Both the position numbers and the translations under genes were made by a program. Positions 1 to 8,210 of a stretch of 64,000 nucleotides of DNA are shown piece after piece; position 1 is the first letter of the stretch; each line of letters starts with the position of its first letter. The stretch is from Albimonas sp036154955. Lineage in GTDB: Bacteria > Pseudomonadota > Alphaproteobacteria > Rhodobacterales > Rhodobacteraceae. Below the pieces are notes generated by a model that was not told the origin of the DNA, ran no database searches, and saw only the letters and a program-made list of their open reading frames with translations. Where the stretch lies: the NCBI GenBank assembly GCA_036154955.1, contig JAYZWL010000003.1:21615-85614 (forward strand). Reading direction: 5' to 3'.

Positions 1-675
1 GTTGGAGAAGGTGTGGATCTGACCGGCATGGTAGAGCGGCAGCGACCACAGGCAGCGGTCGGTGGGCTTCACGTCCAGCGCGTAGATGCAGGACATGAAC
101 TCGGCCAGCAGGGCGCGGTGCTTCATCAGCCCGCCCTTCGGCTTGCCGGTGGTGCCGGAGGTGTAGAGGATCTGCACGAAATCCTCGTCGCCCACGTCCC
201 ATTCCCGCTCGGGCTCCGCGTCCGACAGGGCGGCCGCGAGGATGTCCACCGGGTCGCCGCCGTCGAAGCGGGACAGGATCTCCAGCCCCGGGACGTCGCG
301 CACCTCGTCGACCGCGCCGGTCAGGGCCGCGTCGTAGATCAGGGCGCGGGCGCCGGACTGCTCGACGATGTAGCGCAGCTCCGGCCCCGTCAGGCCGTAA
401 TTGGCGGGGACGTGGACCAGGCCCGACTGGCAGCATGCCAGCCAGAGCAGGAAGTAGCTGTCGGAGTTGCGGGCGAAGGCGGCGACGCGGTCGCCCTTCT
501 TCAGGCCGGCGTCGCGCAGGTGGCAGGCGATGCGGAAGGCGGCGGTCTCCATCTCCGCGAAGGTCCAGGAGCGGTCCTCCCAGACCAGGGCGGTCTTGTC
601 GGAGTAGCGGGCGACGGCGCGGCGGAGCGCGTCGCCGATGCCGTTGCGGCCCGCGCGGGCGCCGGGTTGGGTCAT
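1..675 (-). CDS. Acyl-CoA synthetase (AMP-forming), N-terminal part, cut by window edge
   Basis: This is the first 225 codons of an adenylate-forming acyl-CoA synthetase, which activates a carboxylic acid to an acyl-AMP and then an acyl-CoA. The start ATG is at 675 (MTQPGARAGRNGIGDALRRA) behind a purine-rich AGGGAGGACC sequence. The N-terminal half of the ANL fold is recognisable, and the phosphate-binding loop YTSGTTGKPKG lies at residues 171-181. The frame is open to base 1, so the catalytic C-terminal subdomain lies outside the window and substrate specificity cannot be read. It is divergent from nothing and stands alone on the minus strand, with a 357-base gap to the next gene. The family call is firm; the substrate is unknown. 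Confidence 0.93.
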   Translation of the reverse strand, partial: MTQPGARAGRNGIGDALRRAVARYSDKTALVWEDRSWTFAEMETAAFRIACHLRDAGLKKGDRVAAFARNSDSYFLLWLACCQSGLVHVPANYGLTGPELRYIVEQSGARALIYDAALTGAVDEVRDVPGLEILSRFDGGDPVDILAAALSDAEPEREWDVGDEDFVQILYTSGTTGKPKGGLMKHRALLAEFMSCIYALDVKPTDRCLWSLPLYHAGQIHTFSN

Positions 676-1032
676 GGATGGTCCTCCCTGTCCGCGGCCG
701 GGGGCCGGCGTCGCGGTCGTGCGGTTTCGTATGTTCTGTCGCCGGCGGGCGTGGGGGCCGGCGGATTGTCGGACAGAATATGCGAGGGCCGGGAGCGGTC
801 AAGCCGCCGGCGCGCAGGGAAGGCGCGATGGGCGCGGCGGAGGGGGCGGGAGGCCGCGCCCCGGCCCGCGCGCCGGCGGGACCGGGGCGCCGGCGCGGCC
901 GGGGGCAGGGGGCGCCGGCGGTCCCGTTTCGGGCGGCGGCGGGGGGGAGGAGACGGCCCGGCCGGGCGCCGTCGCCGCCCCGCCGCGCGGGCGCCCGCGC
1001 GACGCCCGCGTCCGGGTCGTCGCGCGGCGTCG
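676..1032. other. Intergenic region with a spaced inverted repeat
   Basis: No gene is supported in this 357-base stretch. It holds GC-rich low-complexity sequence and one AT-richer patch, where TTCTGTC (734-740) and its complement GACAGAA (772-778) form an inverted repeat 31 bases apart. The repeat lies upstream of the acyl-CoA synthetase and could be an operator, but this is inference from position only. Confidence 0.4.
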
Positions 1033-2007
1033 CTACCCCATCTTCAGCACGAGGCTGCCGGAGGTGCGGCCGGCCTCCAGATCCTCATGCGCGCGGGCGA
1101 TGTCGTCGAACGGATAGACATGCTCGGTCCGCACCCGGATCCGGCCCGCGGCCACCATGTCGAACAGGTCCGCCGCCCGCCGGTCCCGCTGGCCTGGGTC
1201 GGCGATGTAGTCGCCCAGCATCGGCCGGGTCAGGGTCAGGGAGCCGCGGTTGCCCAGCTCCTGGATCGTCACCGGCGGGATCGAGCCCGACGCCTGCCCG
1301 TAGCTGACCATGTGCCCGCGCCGCGCCAGGCTGTCGAGCGAGCGGACATAGGTGTCCTTGCCCACCGCGTCGTAGACCACGCCGACCATGGCCCCGCCGG
1401 TGACCTCGCGCACCTCGCCGGCGATGTCGGCGTCGCGCCCGACGATGACATGGGCGCAGCCGGCCTCGCGGGCCAGCGCCGCCTTGGCCTCGGACGAGGC
1501 GGTCCCGATCACCTTCGCCCCGATCGCCGTCGCCCATTGCGCCAGGATCAGCCCCACGCCGCCGGCCGCGGCGTGGACGAGGATCGCGTCCCCCGCCTTC
1601 ACCGGATGCACGTCATGCAGCAGGAAATGCGCGGTGATCCCCCGCAGCACGATGGCGGCGGCGGTCACGTCGTCGATCTCGTCCGGCAGGCGGATCAGGT
1701 GCCTGGGGTCGATGATCCGCGCCTCGGCGTAGCTGCCGTGCAGGGCGCAATAGGCCACCCGGTCGCCGGAGGACCAGCCGGTCACGCCCGGCCCCACCGC
1801 CTCGATCACGCCGACGCCCTCGCGCCCCGGGATCATCGGCATCGGCGCGGGGTAGAGGCCCGAGCGGGAATAGATGTCGGTGAAGTTCACGCCCGAAGCG
1901 GTCTGGCGCATCCGCACCTCGCCCCTGCCGGGGGCCGGCACGTCGATCTCGTCGATCTGGAGCACCTCTGGCCCGCCGGGCCGGTGGAAACGGATCGCCC
2001 TGACCAT
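1033..2007 (-). CDS. NAD(P)H:quinone oxidoreductase, zinc-independent MDR family
   Basis: A 324-residue medium-chain dehydrogenase/reductase of the quinone oxidoreductase (Qor) branch, which reduces quinones or enones with NADPH. The N-terminal GroES-like domain carries NFTDIY (41-46), and the Rossmann fold carries AAAGGVG (146-152). The cysteine/histidine set of the zinc alcohol dehydrogenases is absent, as expected for this branch. The start at 2007 (MVRAIRF) follows GGGAGAACGACCC; an upstream in-frame Met at 2082 lacks a comparable site and would add a basic tail not seen in the family. It is divergent from the hydroxyacid dehydrogenase at 2196. The physiological substrate is not known. 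Confidence 0.93.
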   Translation of the reverse strand: MVRAIRFHRPGGPEVLQIDEIDVPAPGRGEVRMRQTASGVNFTDIYSRSGLYPAPMPMIPGREGVGVIEAVGPGVTGWSSGDRVAYCALHGSYAEARIIDPRHLIRLPDEIDDVTAAAIVLRGITAHFLLHDVHPVKAGDAILVHAAAGGVGLILAQWATAIGAKVIGTASSEAKAALAREAGCAHVIVGRDADIAGEVREVTGGAMVGVVYDAVGKDTYVRSLDSLARRGHMVSYGQASGSIPPVTIQELGNRGSLTLTRPMLGDYIADPGQRDRRAADLFDMVAAGRIRVRTEHVYPFDDIARAHEDLEAGRTSGSLVLKMG

Positions 2008-2195
2008 GGGTCGTTCTCCCTGCTGCTCGTCCGCCGCGGCGGCTCTTGCCGGCAGATGAAAGATCAATCGCGGCGGGCGCAACCCCGGGGGCGGCCGATA
2101 GTCGACGCAAGCCCCGGCCCCGGTCTTGCGCGGATGACGGGGAGGAGCGCCGGTCCCGCCGGCCCCAACGACCGTTCCGGGGAGGGGACGCCGCC

Positions 2196-3416
2196 ATGAC
2201 CGCCCGCATGTTCTCGATCGGCGATTACGAGACCGCCGCCCGTCGCCGCCTGCCCGCCTGCGTGTGGGAGTTCCTGTCGGGGGGCGTGGAGGACAACGTC
2301 TCCCGCGATCGCAACGCGCAGGCCTTCGACCGCTGGGCGCTGGTTCCGCGGATGCTGGTGGACGTGTCGGAGGTCGACGCCTCGGTCGAGGTGTTCGGCC
2401 AGCGCTTCGCCGCGCCCATCGGGATGCCGCCGACCGGGGTGACGGCGATCTACCGGCCGCGCTGCGACGCGATGCTCGCCCGGCAATTCCACGCCGCCGG
2501 GCTGCCCTACATCATCTCCGGCGCCTCGACCGTGCCGCTGGAGGAGCTGGCGAAGCTGCATCCGGGCTGCTGGTATCAGGGCTATTTCTCCTCCGACCGG
2601 CCGCTGCTGGACCGGATCTGCGCGCGGCTGGAGGCGGCGGGGATCGAGGTGCTGGTGGTCACGGCCGACGTGCCGGTGGCCGCGAACCGGGAGAACATCG
2701 CCCGCCATGACTTCACCATCCCGTTCAAGACCACCTGGCGGGTGGCGCTGGACGGGCTGATGCATCCGCGCTGGATGGCCGAGACGCTGATCCCCACCCT
2801 GCGCGACGGCGGCGCCCCGCGCTTCGCCAACCAGACCGATGTGATGGGCCCGCGGATCATCGACGACGCGCCGCGCAGCTTCCGCGGCGGGCGCGACCGG
2901 CTGGACTGGGACGACATCGCCTGGCTGCGGGAGCGCTGGAAGGGCAGGCTGGTCATCAAGGGCGTGCTGCATCCCGGCGACGCGGTCCGCGCGGCGGAGA
3001 TCGGCTGCGACGGGGTGGTGGTGTCGAACCATGGCGGCCGGCAGCTCGACCGCGGGCCGGGCGGGCTCGACGCGCTGCCGGGCGTGGTGGCGGCCGCGGG
3101 CGACCGGCTGACGGTGATGCTGGACGGCGGCGTGCGCCGCGGGTCGCACGCGCTGATCGCCCGGGCGCTGGGCGCGAAGATGGTGTTCGCGGGCCGCCCG
3201 TTCCTGTGGGGCGCGGCGGCGCGGGGGGAGGCGGGGCTCGCCCATGTCATCGAGCTGTTCCGCAAGGAGATCGGCATCGACCTCGCGCTGATGGGCGTGC
3301 CCCGCGCCGCCGATATCGGGGCGGAGCATGTCACCCGGGCCGACGTCCCCGCCGACATCCCGCCAGGCCTCGCCGCCGCCGACGGCGCGCGCCCCGGCTA
3401 TCTCGGCGCCGCCTGA
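2196..3416 (+). CDS. FMN-dependent alpha-hydroxy-acid dehydrogenase (LldD / mandelate dehydrogenase family)
   Basis: This 406-residue protein is a TIM-barrel flavoprotein that oxidises an L-2-hydroxy acid to the 2-keto acid (lactate, mandelate and glycolate dehydrogenases are the known members). The family signature SNHGGRQLD is present, with the catalytic histidine at residue 279, followed by the FMN-phosphate region LDGGVRRG. The start at 2196 is preceded by GGGGAGGGGACG. Forty-odd bases downstream lies a mandelate-racemase-like gene, then a tautomerase and an ABC importer, all on the same strand, so an aromatic or other 2-hydroxy acid is a more likely substrate than plain lactate. That choice is inference; the family assignment is secure. 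Confidence 0.93.
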   Translation: MTARMFSIGDYETAARRRLPACVWEFLSGGVEDNVSRDRNAQAFDRWALVPRMLVDVSEVDASVEVFGQRFAAPIGMPPTGVTAIYRPRCDAMLARQFHAAGLPYIISGASTVPLEELAKLHPGCWYQGYFSSDRPLLDRICARLEAAGIEVLVVTADVPVAANRENIARHDFTIPFKTTWRVALDGLMHPRWMAETLIPTLRDGGAPRFANQTDVMGPRIIDDAPRSFRGGRDRLDWDDIAWLRERWKGRLVIKGVLHPGDAVRAAEIGCDGVVVSNHGGRQLDRGPGGLDALPGVVAAAGDRLTVMLDGGVRRGSHALIARALGAKMVFAGRPFLWGAAARGEAGLAHVIELFRKEIGIDLALMGVPRAADIGAEHVTRADVPADIPPGLAAADGARPGYLGAA

Positions 3417-3459
3417 CGGCGTCCCCGACCCTATTCTCAACGGGCAGGGAGGCCCCGCG

Positions 3460-4539
3460 ATGCGCATCACCCAACTGACCACCAGGCGCGTGGATCTGCC
3501 GCTTGAGGCGCCCTTGCGCACCTCGATCCACGAAATCCGCTCCGTCACCTGCCTGCTGGTGACGCTGGAGACCGACGAGGGCCTCTCGGGCGAGGGCTAC
3601 GCCTTCTGCTTCGGCCGCGACCGGCTGGCGGTGCTGGAGGCGATGGTGGACGCCCTGCGCCCCATGGTGATCGGCCGCGATCCGCATGGGGTGGAGGCGC
3701 TGTGGGAGGACATGCTGCGCGCCTGCAACTTCCTCGGCGCCGCCGGGGTGACGGTGATCGCGATGACGCCGATCGACCTCGCCTGCTGGGACCTGATCGG
3801 CAAGGCGGCGGGCCAGCCGCTGCACCGGCTCTGGGGCGGGGCGCGGGACCGGGTCCCGGCCTACGCCTCGGGCGGGCTGTGGCTGTCCTCGGGGCCCGAG
3901 GAACTGGCGGCGGAGGCGCGGGGGTTCCTCGCCCAGGGGTTCAAGGCGATGAAGCTGCGGCTGGGCGCCCTGCCGCTGGCCGAGAACCTGGCGCGGGTGG
4001 AGGCGGTGCGCGACGCCATCGGTCCCGACATCGCCCTGATGGCCGACGCCAACCAGGGGCTGACGGTGGCGGAGGCGATCCGGTTGGGCCGGGCGCTGGA
4101 GCCCTGCGGCCTGGTGTGGTTCGAGGAGCCGATCCCCACCTGGGACCATCACGGTCATGCCGCCATCGCGGCGGCCATCGACACGCCGCTGGCCTCGGGA
4201 GAGACGGAATACCTGCGCATGGGGCTTGCGAACATGATCGAGCGGCGGGCCTGCGACCTGCTGATGCCCGACCTTCAGCGGATGGGCGGCTACACCGAGT
4301 TCCGCCGGGCCATCGGCCAGATGGCGGCGGCGAACATCCCGTTCTCGCCCCATATCTTCACCGAGCATTCGCTGCACCTGGCCACCGGAAACTGCGCTTA
4401 CGTGGAGCATATGCCCTGGTTCGGCGCGCTGTTCCGGGAGCGGATGGCGCTGGACGCGGACGGCATGATCGCGCTGCCCGAGGGGCCGGGGACCGGATTC
4501 ACCTTCGATCACGACGCCATCGAGGCGCATCGGTTCTGA
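3460..4539 (+). CDS. Mandelate racemase / muconate lactonizing enzyme family (enolase superfamily)
   Basis: A 359-residue enolase-superfamily enzyme, which abstracts the proton alpha to a carboxylate held by Mg2+. Metal ligands appear as D196 (MADANQG), E222 (FEEP) and E248 (GETE). The general base Lys of the KxK motif is K165 in KAMKLRLG, but the second position is R167, not Lys. The His-Asp dyad of the mandelate racemase subgroup is present as D271 (MPDLQ) and H298 (SPHIF). These positions run one residue ahead of the Pseudomonas putida mandelate racemase numbering I recall. The start at 3460 follows GGGAGGCCCCGCG. Because the second Lys is Arg, it may be a dehydratase or one-sided epimerase and not a true racemase. 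Context: preceded by an FMN hydroxyacid dehydrogenase and followed by a tautomerase. Confidence 0.92.
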   Translation: MRITQLTTRRVDLPLEAPLRTSIHEIRSVTCLLVTLETDEGLSGEGYAFCFGRDRLAVLEAMVDALRPMVIGRDPHGVEALWEDMLRACNFLGAAGVTVIAMTPIDLACWDLIGKAAGQPLHRLWGGARDRVPAYASGGLWLSSGPEELAAEARGFLAQGFKAMKLRLGALPLAENLARVEAVRDAIGPDIALMADANQGLTVAEAIRLGRALEPCGLVWFEEPIPTWDHHGHAAIAAAIDTPLASGETEYLRMGLANMIERRACDLLMPDLQRMGGYTEFRRAIGQMAAANIPFSPHIFTEHSLHLATGNCAYVEHMPWFGALFRERMALDADGMIALPEGPGTGFTFDHDAIEAHRF

Positions 4540-4555
4540 CGCCGCCGGACACGGT

Positions 4556-4611
4556 CCGTTCTTTCGAGGCCGCTGGACGCGGCCCGTTCTTTCGGGGCCG
4601 CTGGACGCGGC
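4556..4611. repeat. 28-bp tandem repeat, two copies
   Basis: Two adjacent 28-base units (4556-4583 and 4584-4611), each beginning CCGTTCTTTCG and ending CGCTGGACGCGGC, differ at one base (A or G at unit position 12). A degraded partial unit precedes them near 4542. The repeat separates the enolase-superfamily gene from the tautomerase gene. Confidence 0.9.
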
Positions 4612-4668
4612 CGGGCCCGCGGGGGCATGATCGCCCCCGTCGCATCCCCCCTGCGCAGGAGACCTGCC

Positions 4669-4881
4669 ATGCCCATTCTCAACATCACCCTGATCGAGGG
4701 CCGGACCCAGGCCCAGAAGGACGCGATGTATCGCGAGGTGACCGACGCGGTGGTGCGCAGCCTCGGCGCCCCGGCCGAGTCGGTGCGGATCATCGTCAAC
4801 GAGATCCCGGCCGGGGATTTCGCCGCCGCCGGGGTCAGCAAGGCCGCCGCGAAGGCGAAGCCCGAGACGACGCCCGCCTGA
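4669..4881 (+). CDS. 4-oxalocrotonate tautomerase family protein
   Basis: A 70-residue tautomerase-superfamily protein starting MPILNITLIEGRT. Pro2 would be the N-terminal catalytic base after Met removal, and the R-x-x-Q helix region and conserved I-x-x-NE-I (IIVNEI) strand are recognisable. The known enzyme converts 2-hydroxymuconate to 2-oxo-3-hexenedioate in aromatic meta-cleavage; relatives ketonise or isomerise other enols. The start at 4669 is set by AGGAG ten bases upstream. It sits behind the hydroxyacid dehydrogenase and the mandelate-racemase-like gene, which fits a small catabolic module. The alanine- and lysine-rich tail (AKAKPETTPA) is longer than in minimal 62-residue family members. 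Confidence 0.9.
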   Translation: MPILNITLIEGRTQAQKDAMYREVTDAVVRSLGAPAESVRIIVNEIPAGDFAAAGVSKAAAKAKPETTPA

Positions 4882-4984
4882 CGGGCGCCCGGGCCGGACC
4901 CGGCGCCGCGCCTTTTCGCACGCGGCGCCCTCCCGCCAGGGCGAAATCCCGCCCCTGACGCGGCGTTCCGGAAGGCGCCCGCGG

Positions 4985-5016
4985 TTGACAGCGGCGCGCG
5001 CGGCCCCTCCTATCCT
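4985..5016 (+). promoter_or_regulatory. Weak sigma70-like promoter before the ABC importer
   Basis: TTGACA at 4985-4990 is a perfect -35 hexamer; the best -10 candidate is TATCCT at 5011-5016, but the spacer is 20 bases, longer than usual. It would drive the substrate-binding protein gene at 5076 separately from the enzyme genes. Confidence 0.35.
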
Positions 5017-5075
5017 GCCCCCTGAACGCGCCCCGGACCGAAGGGCGCACCCAGCGCCCCGGGAGGAGCCTCGCC

Positions 5076-6101
5076 ATGACCATCCGTCTCACCCGTCGCC
5101 ACGCGCTCGGCGCGCTCGGCGCCTCCGCCGCCGTCGCGGCTTCCGGGCTCGGCGCGCCGGCCCGCGCCGCCTCCAAGGTGACGGTGGGCGCGCTGCGCTT
5201 CACCTCGCACGCGCCGTCCTTCGTGGCGTTCGAACGGGGCTACTTCAAGGAGGTCGGGCTCGACGTCGACTTCCGCTTCTTCGAGGCGGCGCAGCCCATG
5301 GCGGTGGCCATCGCTTCCCGCGACGCCGATTTCGGCGTGACCGCGATTTCCGGCGGCCTGATCTCGCTGGCCGAGAAGGGCGCGGCCAAGGTCATCGGCG
5401 GCGGGCTGCAGGAGGAGAAGGGGATCGACGGCCAGATGATCCTCGCCTCCGTGCCGGCCTATGACCAGGGCGTGACCTCCGCCGCGCGGCTGGGCGGGCG
5501 CAGCTTCGGGATCACCACCGCGGGCTCCTCCTTCCACTACATGGGCGCCAAGATCGCGGCGGCCGAGGGCATCGACGACCTGTCCTTCAAGCCGCTGCAG
5601 AAGGTCGGCGCGGTGATCGGCGCGCTGAAATCCGGCCAGATCGACGCCTGGTCCATCGTGCCCCATATCGGCAAGGCGCTGGTCGGCGGCGGCGCGGTCA
5701 AGCATATCGGCATGGTCGCCGACTACATCCCCGACTACCAGGTGACGACCGTGTTCACCTCCGCAAGCAACGCGGAGGGCGAGCGGGCCAAGACCGAGGC
5801 GTTCCTCGCCGCCTTCGCCAAGGGCGCCGCGGACTTCAACGCCGCCCTCGTCGACCGGACCCAGGGCGATGCGGGGGCCGAGGAGATGACCCGCCTGATC
5901 CACAAATACGTCTACGAGGATCAGCCCTACGAGAAGGCGGCCAAGTCCATCGTCAACGGCGCCATGCGGGTGAACGAGGGCGCGGCGCTGAACATGGACT
6001 CGATCGCCGACCAGCTCGCTTGGTTCAAGTCCGAGGGGCTGGTGAAGGACGCCGTCTCCATGGAGATGCTGGTGGACGACAGCTACGTCGACACGCTTTG
6101 A
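5076..6101 (+). CDS. ABC transporter substrate-binding protein, NMT1/SsuA family
   Basis: A 341-residue periplasmic binding protein of the NMT1/THI5-like class that feeds SsuBC/TauBC-type importers (sulfonates, pyrimidines, aromatic carboxylates and others). The N-terminus LTRRHALGALGA is a Tat-like twin-arginine signal ending near ARAAS, so export may be folded, through Tat. The FERGYFKEVGLDVDF segment near residues 50-65 is typical of the family's first lobe. The start at 5076 follows GGGAGGAGCCTCGCC. The ATPase gene starts 16 bases after its stop, and the permease follows, so the three form one transporter operon. The ligand cannot be read from sequence; the adjacent hydroxyacid enzymes suggest a hydroxy- or aromatic acid. 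Confidence 0.92.
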   Translation: MTIRLTRRHALGALGASAAVAASGLGAPARAASKVTVGALRFTSHAPSFVAFERGYFKEVGLDVDFRFFEAAQPMAVAIASRDADFGVTAISGGLISLAEKGAAKVIGGGLQEEKGIDGQMILASVPAYDQGVTSAARLGGRSFGITTAGSSFHYMGAKIAAAEGIDDLSFKPLQKVGAVIGALKSGQIDAWSIVPHIGKALVGGGAVKHIGMVADYIPDYQVTTVFTSASNAEGERAKTEAFLAAFAKGAADFNAALVDRTQGDAGAEEMTRLIHKYVYEDQPYEKAAKSIVNGAMRVNEGAALNMDSIADQLAWFKSEGLVKDAVSMEMLVDDSYVDTL

Positions 6102-6117
6102 CAGGAGGACGCCGCGC

Positions 6118-6885
6118 ATGGACCTGAGGCTTGCCGCCGTCAGCCACGCCTATGGCGGGGTCGAGGTCCTGCGCGACGTGACGCTGGAGGCGCCGGCCGG
6201 GCGGATCACCTGCCTGGTCGGCCCCTCGGGCTGCGGGAAATCCACGTTGCTGCGGCTGATGGGCGGGCTGGAGCGGCCGGACAAGGGCGAGGCGCTGATG
6301 CTGGGGGAGGCCCCCGCCGGCTCGCTCAACCCGCTGACCTACGTGTTCCAGCACTTCGCCCTGCTGCCCTGGCGCACGGTGGAGGGCAACGTCCGCTTGG
6401 TGCTGGAGGACCATCCCCTGAGCCGCGCCGAGCGGGCGGAGATCGTGGCCGACGTGCTGGCCCGCACCCGCCTGACCGATTTCGCGAAGGCCTGGCCGCG
6501 GCAGTTGTCGGGGGGAATGCGGCAGCGGGTGGCCATCGCCCGCGCGCTGGCGGTGCGTCCGGCGGTGATGCTGATGGACGAGCCCCTGTCGGCGCTCGAC
6601 GCCCAGACCCGCGAGTTGCTGATGGACGACCTGGTGGCGCTGTGGGGGCGGGAGCGGTTCACCGCGGTCTACGTCACCCACAACCTGGCCGAAGCCGTGC
6701 GGCTCGGCCATCGCATCGCCGTCCTGTCCCGCCGTCCGGGCCGGGTGCGCGAGATCGCCGAGATCGACACGCCGCTGGACCAGCGGCGCCCCGACGACCC
6801 GGCCCTCGCCGCCGCCCAGACCCGCCTGTGGCGCCTGCTGCGCGAGGAGGCCGCGGACGCCGACCGCGAGCTGACCGGCGCCTGA
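6118..6885 (+). CDS. ABC transporter ATP-binding protein
   Basis: A 255-residue ATPase subunit of an NMT1/SsuB-type importer. Walker A GPSGCGKST is at residues 35-43, the Q-loop glutamine at 78 (VFQHFALLPW), the signature LSGGMRQRV at 130-138, and Walker B MLMDEP at 151-156 with the D-loop SALD after it; the H-loop His lies in VTHNLAEA. The start at 6118 follows AGGAGGACGCCGCGC. It energises the permease encoded 21 bases downstream and works with the binding protein just upstream. All catalytic motifs are intact. Confidence 0.95.
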   Translation: MDLRLAAVSHAYGGVEVLRDVTLEAPAGRITCLVGPSGCGKSTLLRLMGGLERPDKGEALMLGEAPAGSLNPLTYVFQHFALLPWRTVEGNVRLVLEDHPLSRAERAEIVADVLARTRLTDFAKAWPRQLSGGMRQRVAIARALAVRPAVMLMDEPLSALDAQTRELLMDDLVALWGRERFTAVYVTHNLAEAVRLGHRIAVLSRRPGRVREIAEIDTPLDQRRPDDPALAAAQTRLWRLLREEAADADRELTGA

Positions 6886-6906
6886 GCGGGCGGAGGATTT
6901 TCCCCG

Positions 6907-7755
6907 ATGACCGACGCCACTTTCTCCGCCGCCGCCGCGCCCGCCGAGGCCACGGCCCCCTCCGCCGGAACCCCGCGCCCGGTGCCGTTCCGGGGCGGGG
7001 GCTTCCAGCCCAGGGGGCGGGCCTGGGCGGGGCCGCTGGTCTTCGTGCTGCTGATCGCGGTCTGGGAATGGGGATCGGCCTCGGGCTGGATCACGCCGCT
7101 GACCCTGCCGCGGCCCTCGGCGGTGGCGGGGGTGTTCGCGGACCTCTGGGCCTCCGGCCGGTTGTGGGAGCATCTGGGCCCGTCGCTGGCGCGGCTCGCG
7201 GTCGGCTCGGCGCTGGGGCTGGCGGCGGGGATCGGGGTCGGGCTGATGATCGGGCTCTTCTCGCTGGCCCGCGCCGGGCTGGCGCCGCTGGTCGCGGCCC
7301 TGTTCCCGGTGCCCAAGATCGCGCTGCTGCCGCTGTTCGTGATCTGGTTCGGGATCGACGAGGGCTCCAAATACGCGCTGATCGCCTTCGGGGTGTTCAC
7401 GCCGACGGTGGTGGCGACCTATGGGGGCGTCGACAACGTGGACCGCTCGCTGATCCGCATGGGGCAGAGCTTCGGGATGCCGTGGCGGTCCATCGTGTGG
7501 AAGATCGTGCTGCCCGGCGCGGCGCCGGCGATCCTGTCGGGGATGCGGGTGTCGCTGGCCATCGCCATCATCCTGCTGGTCGCGGCCGAGATGCTGGGGG
7601 CCGAGACCGGCGTGGGCGCCTTCGTGCTGACCGCCGGCGCGCTCTACGACCTCGAAAGCCTGTTCTGCGGGGTGGCGATCCTGTCGGGGCTGGGGGTCGC
7701 GATCTCGTTCCTGATCGGACGGCTGGAACGGCGGCTGCTGGACTGGCGGGGCTGA
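6907..7755 (+). CDS. ABC transporter permease, SsuC/TauC type
   Basis: A 282-residue inner-membrane permease with about six hydrophobic segments, starting after a Pro/Ala-rich cytoplasmic tail of about 40 residues. The EAA loop that contacts the ATPase is recognisable near GQSFGMPWRSIVWKIVLPGA (about residues 195-214). The start at 6907 follows GGAGGATTTTCCCCG. It is the third gene of the binding protein, ATPase, permease operon and the last gene of the catabolic cluster. The substrate is unknown. Confidence 0.93.
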   Translation: MTDATFSAAAAPAEATAPSAGTPRPVPFRGGGFQPRGRAWAGPLVFVLLIAVWEWGSASGWITPLTLPRPSAVAGVFADLWASGRLWEHLGPSLARLAVGSALGLAAGIGVGLMIGLFSLARAGLAPLVAALFPVPKIALLPLFVIWFGIDEGSKYALIAFGVFTPTVVATYGGVDNVDRSLIRMGQSFGMPWRSIVWKIVLPGAAPAILSGMRVSLAIAIILLVAAEMLGAETGVGAFVLTAGALYDLESLFCGVAILSGLGVAISFLIGRLERRLLDWRG

Positions 7756-7798
7756 CGGGTTCAGGCTGGGCCCCCGTGAGGATCACCGAGGACGCGCC

Positions 7799-8125
7799 AT
7801 GAAACCCGTCAGCCACTACCAGACCCTGCTTGAGACCCGCCTGGCCGAGCTGGAGGGGCGCCTGCGCCGGATCGACGAGGATCTCGACCAGGGCCGCCCC
7901 TCGGATTTCGAGGAGCAGGCCACCGCCGCCGAGAACGACGAGGTGCTGGAAAGCCTGGGCGAGACCGGCCTGCAGGAGATCCGCGGCGTTCGCGCCGCGC
8001 TCGACCGCGTGGCGCAGGGGACCTTCGGGGACTGCGTGAACTGCGGCGAGAAGATCGCCGAGGCCCGGCTCGACCTCGTCCCCCATGCCGCGGTCTGCGC
8101 GTCCTGCGCGGCCGCCGCAGGATGA
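7799..8125 (+). CDS. DksA/TraR family C4 zinc-finger protein
   Basis: A 108-residue DksA/TraR-like protein. An N-terminal helical hairpin (residues 1-70) rich in Glu and Arg is followed by a four-cysteine zinc knuckle, C79-x2-C82 and C100-x2-C103. DksA-type proteins enter the RNA polymerase secondary channel and modulate initiation, usually with ppGpp. The DxxDxA tip motif of DksA is not obvious at the coiled-coil end, so it may belong to the shorter DksA-like branch with a different role. The start at 7799 is preceded by GAGGACGCGCC. It follows the ABC permease after a 43-base gap and precedes the LexA-type boxes of the next gene. Confidence 0.9.
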   Translation: MKPVSHYQTLLETRLAELEGRLRRIDEDLDQGRPSDFEEQATAAENDEVLESLGETGLQEIRGVRAALDRVAQGTFGDCVNCGEKIAEARLDLVPHAAVCASCAAAAG

Positions 8126-8150
8126 GGTCCGCCGTCCGGGTTTCGCGAAA

Positions 8151-8176
8151 GTTCACTTGATGTTCCCGTAATGTTC
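8151..8176 (+). promoter_or_regulatory. Triple LexA-type box (GTTC-N7-GTTC-N7-GTTC)
   Basis: GTTC occurs at 8151-8154, 8162-8165 and 8173-8176, exactly 11 bases apart. GTTC-N7-GTTC is the direct-repeat LexA site known in alphaproteobacteria, so this is two overlapping boxes. They lie 35 bases upstream of the radical SAM gene at 8211, in the position of its promoter. Confidence 0.8.
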
Positions 8177-8210
8177 GGACAGGCTCAGGTCCTGCGGAGG
8201 GCCTGAGTCG

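Noticed and set aside
13..2199. A 728-codon plus-strand frame over the acyl-CoA synthetase and quinone oxidoreductase
   Set aside because: It is antisense to two proteins with clear catalytic motifs and shows no domain of its own.
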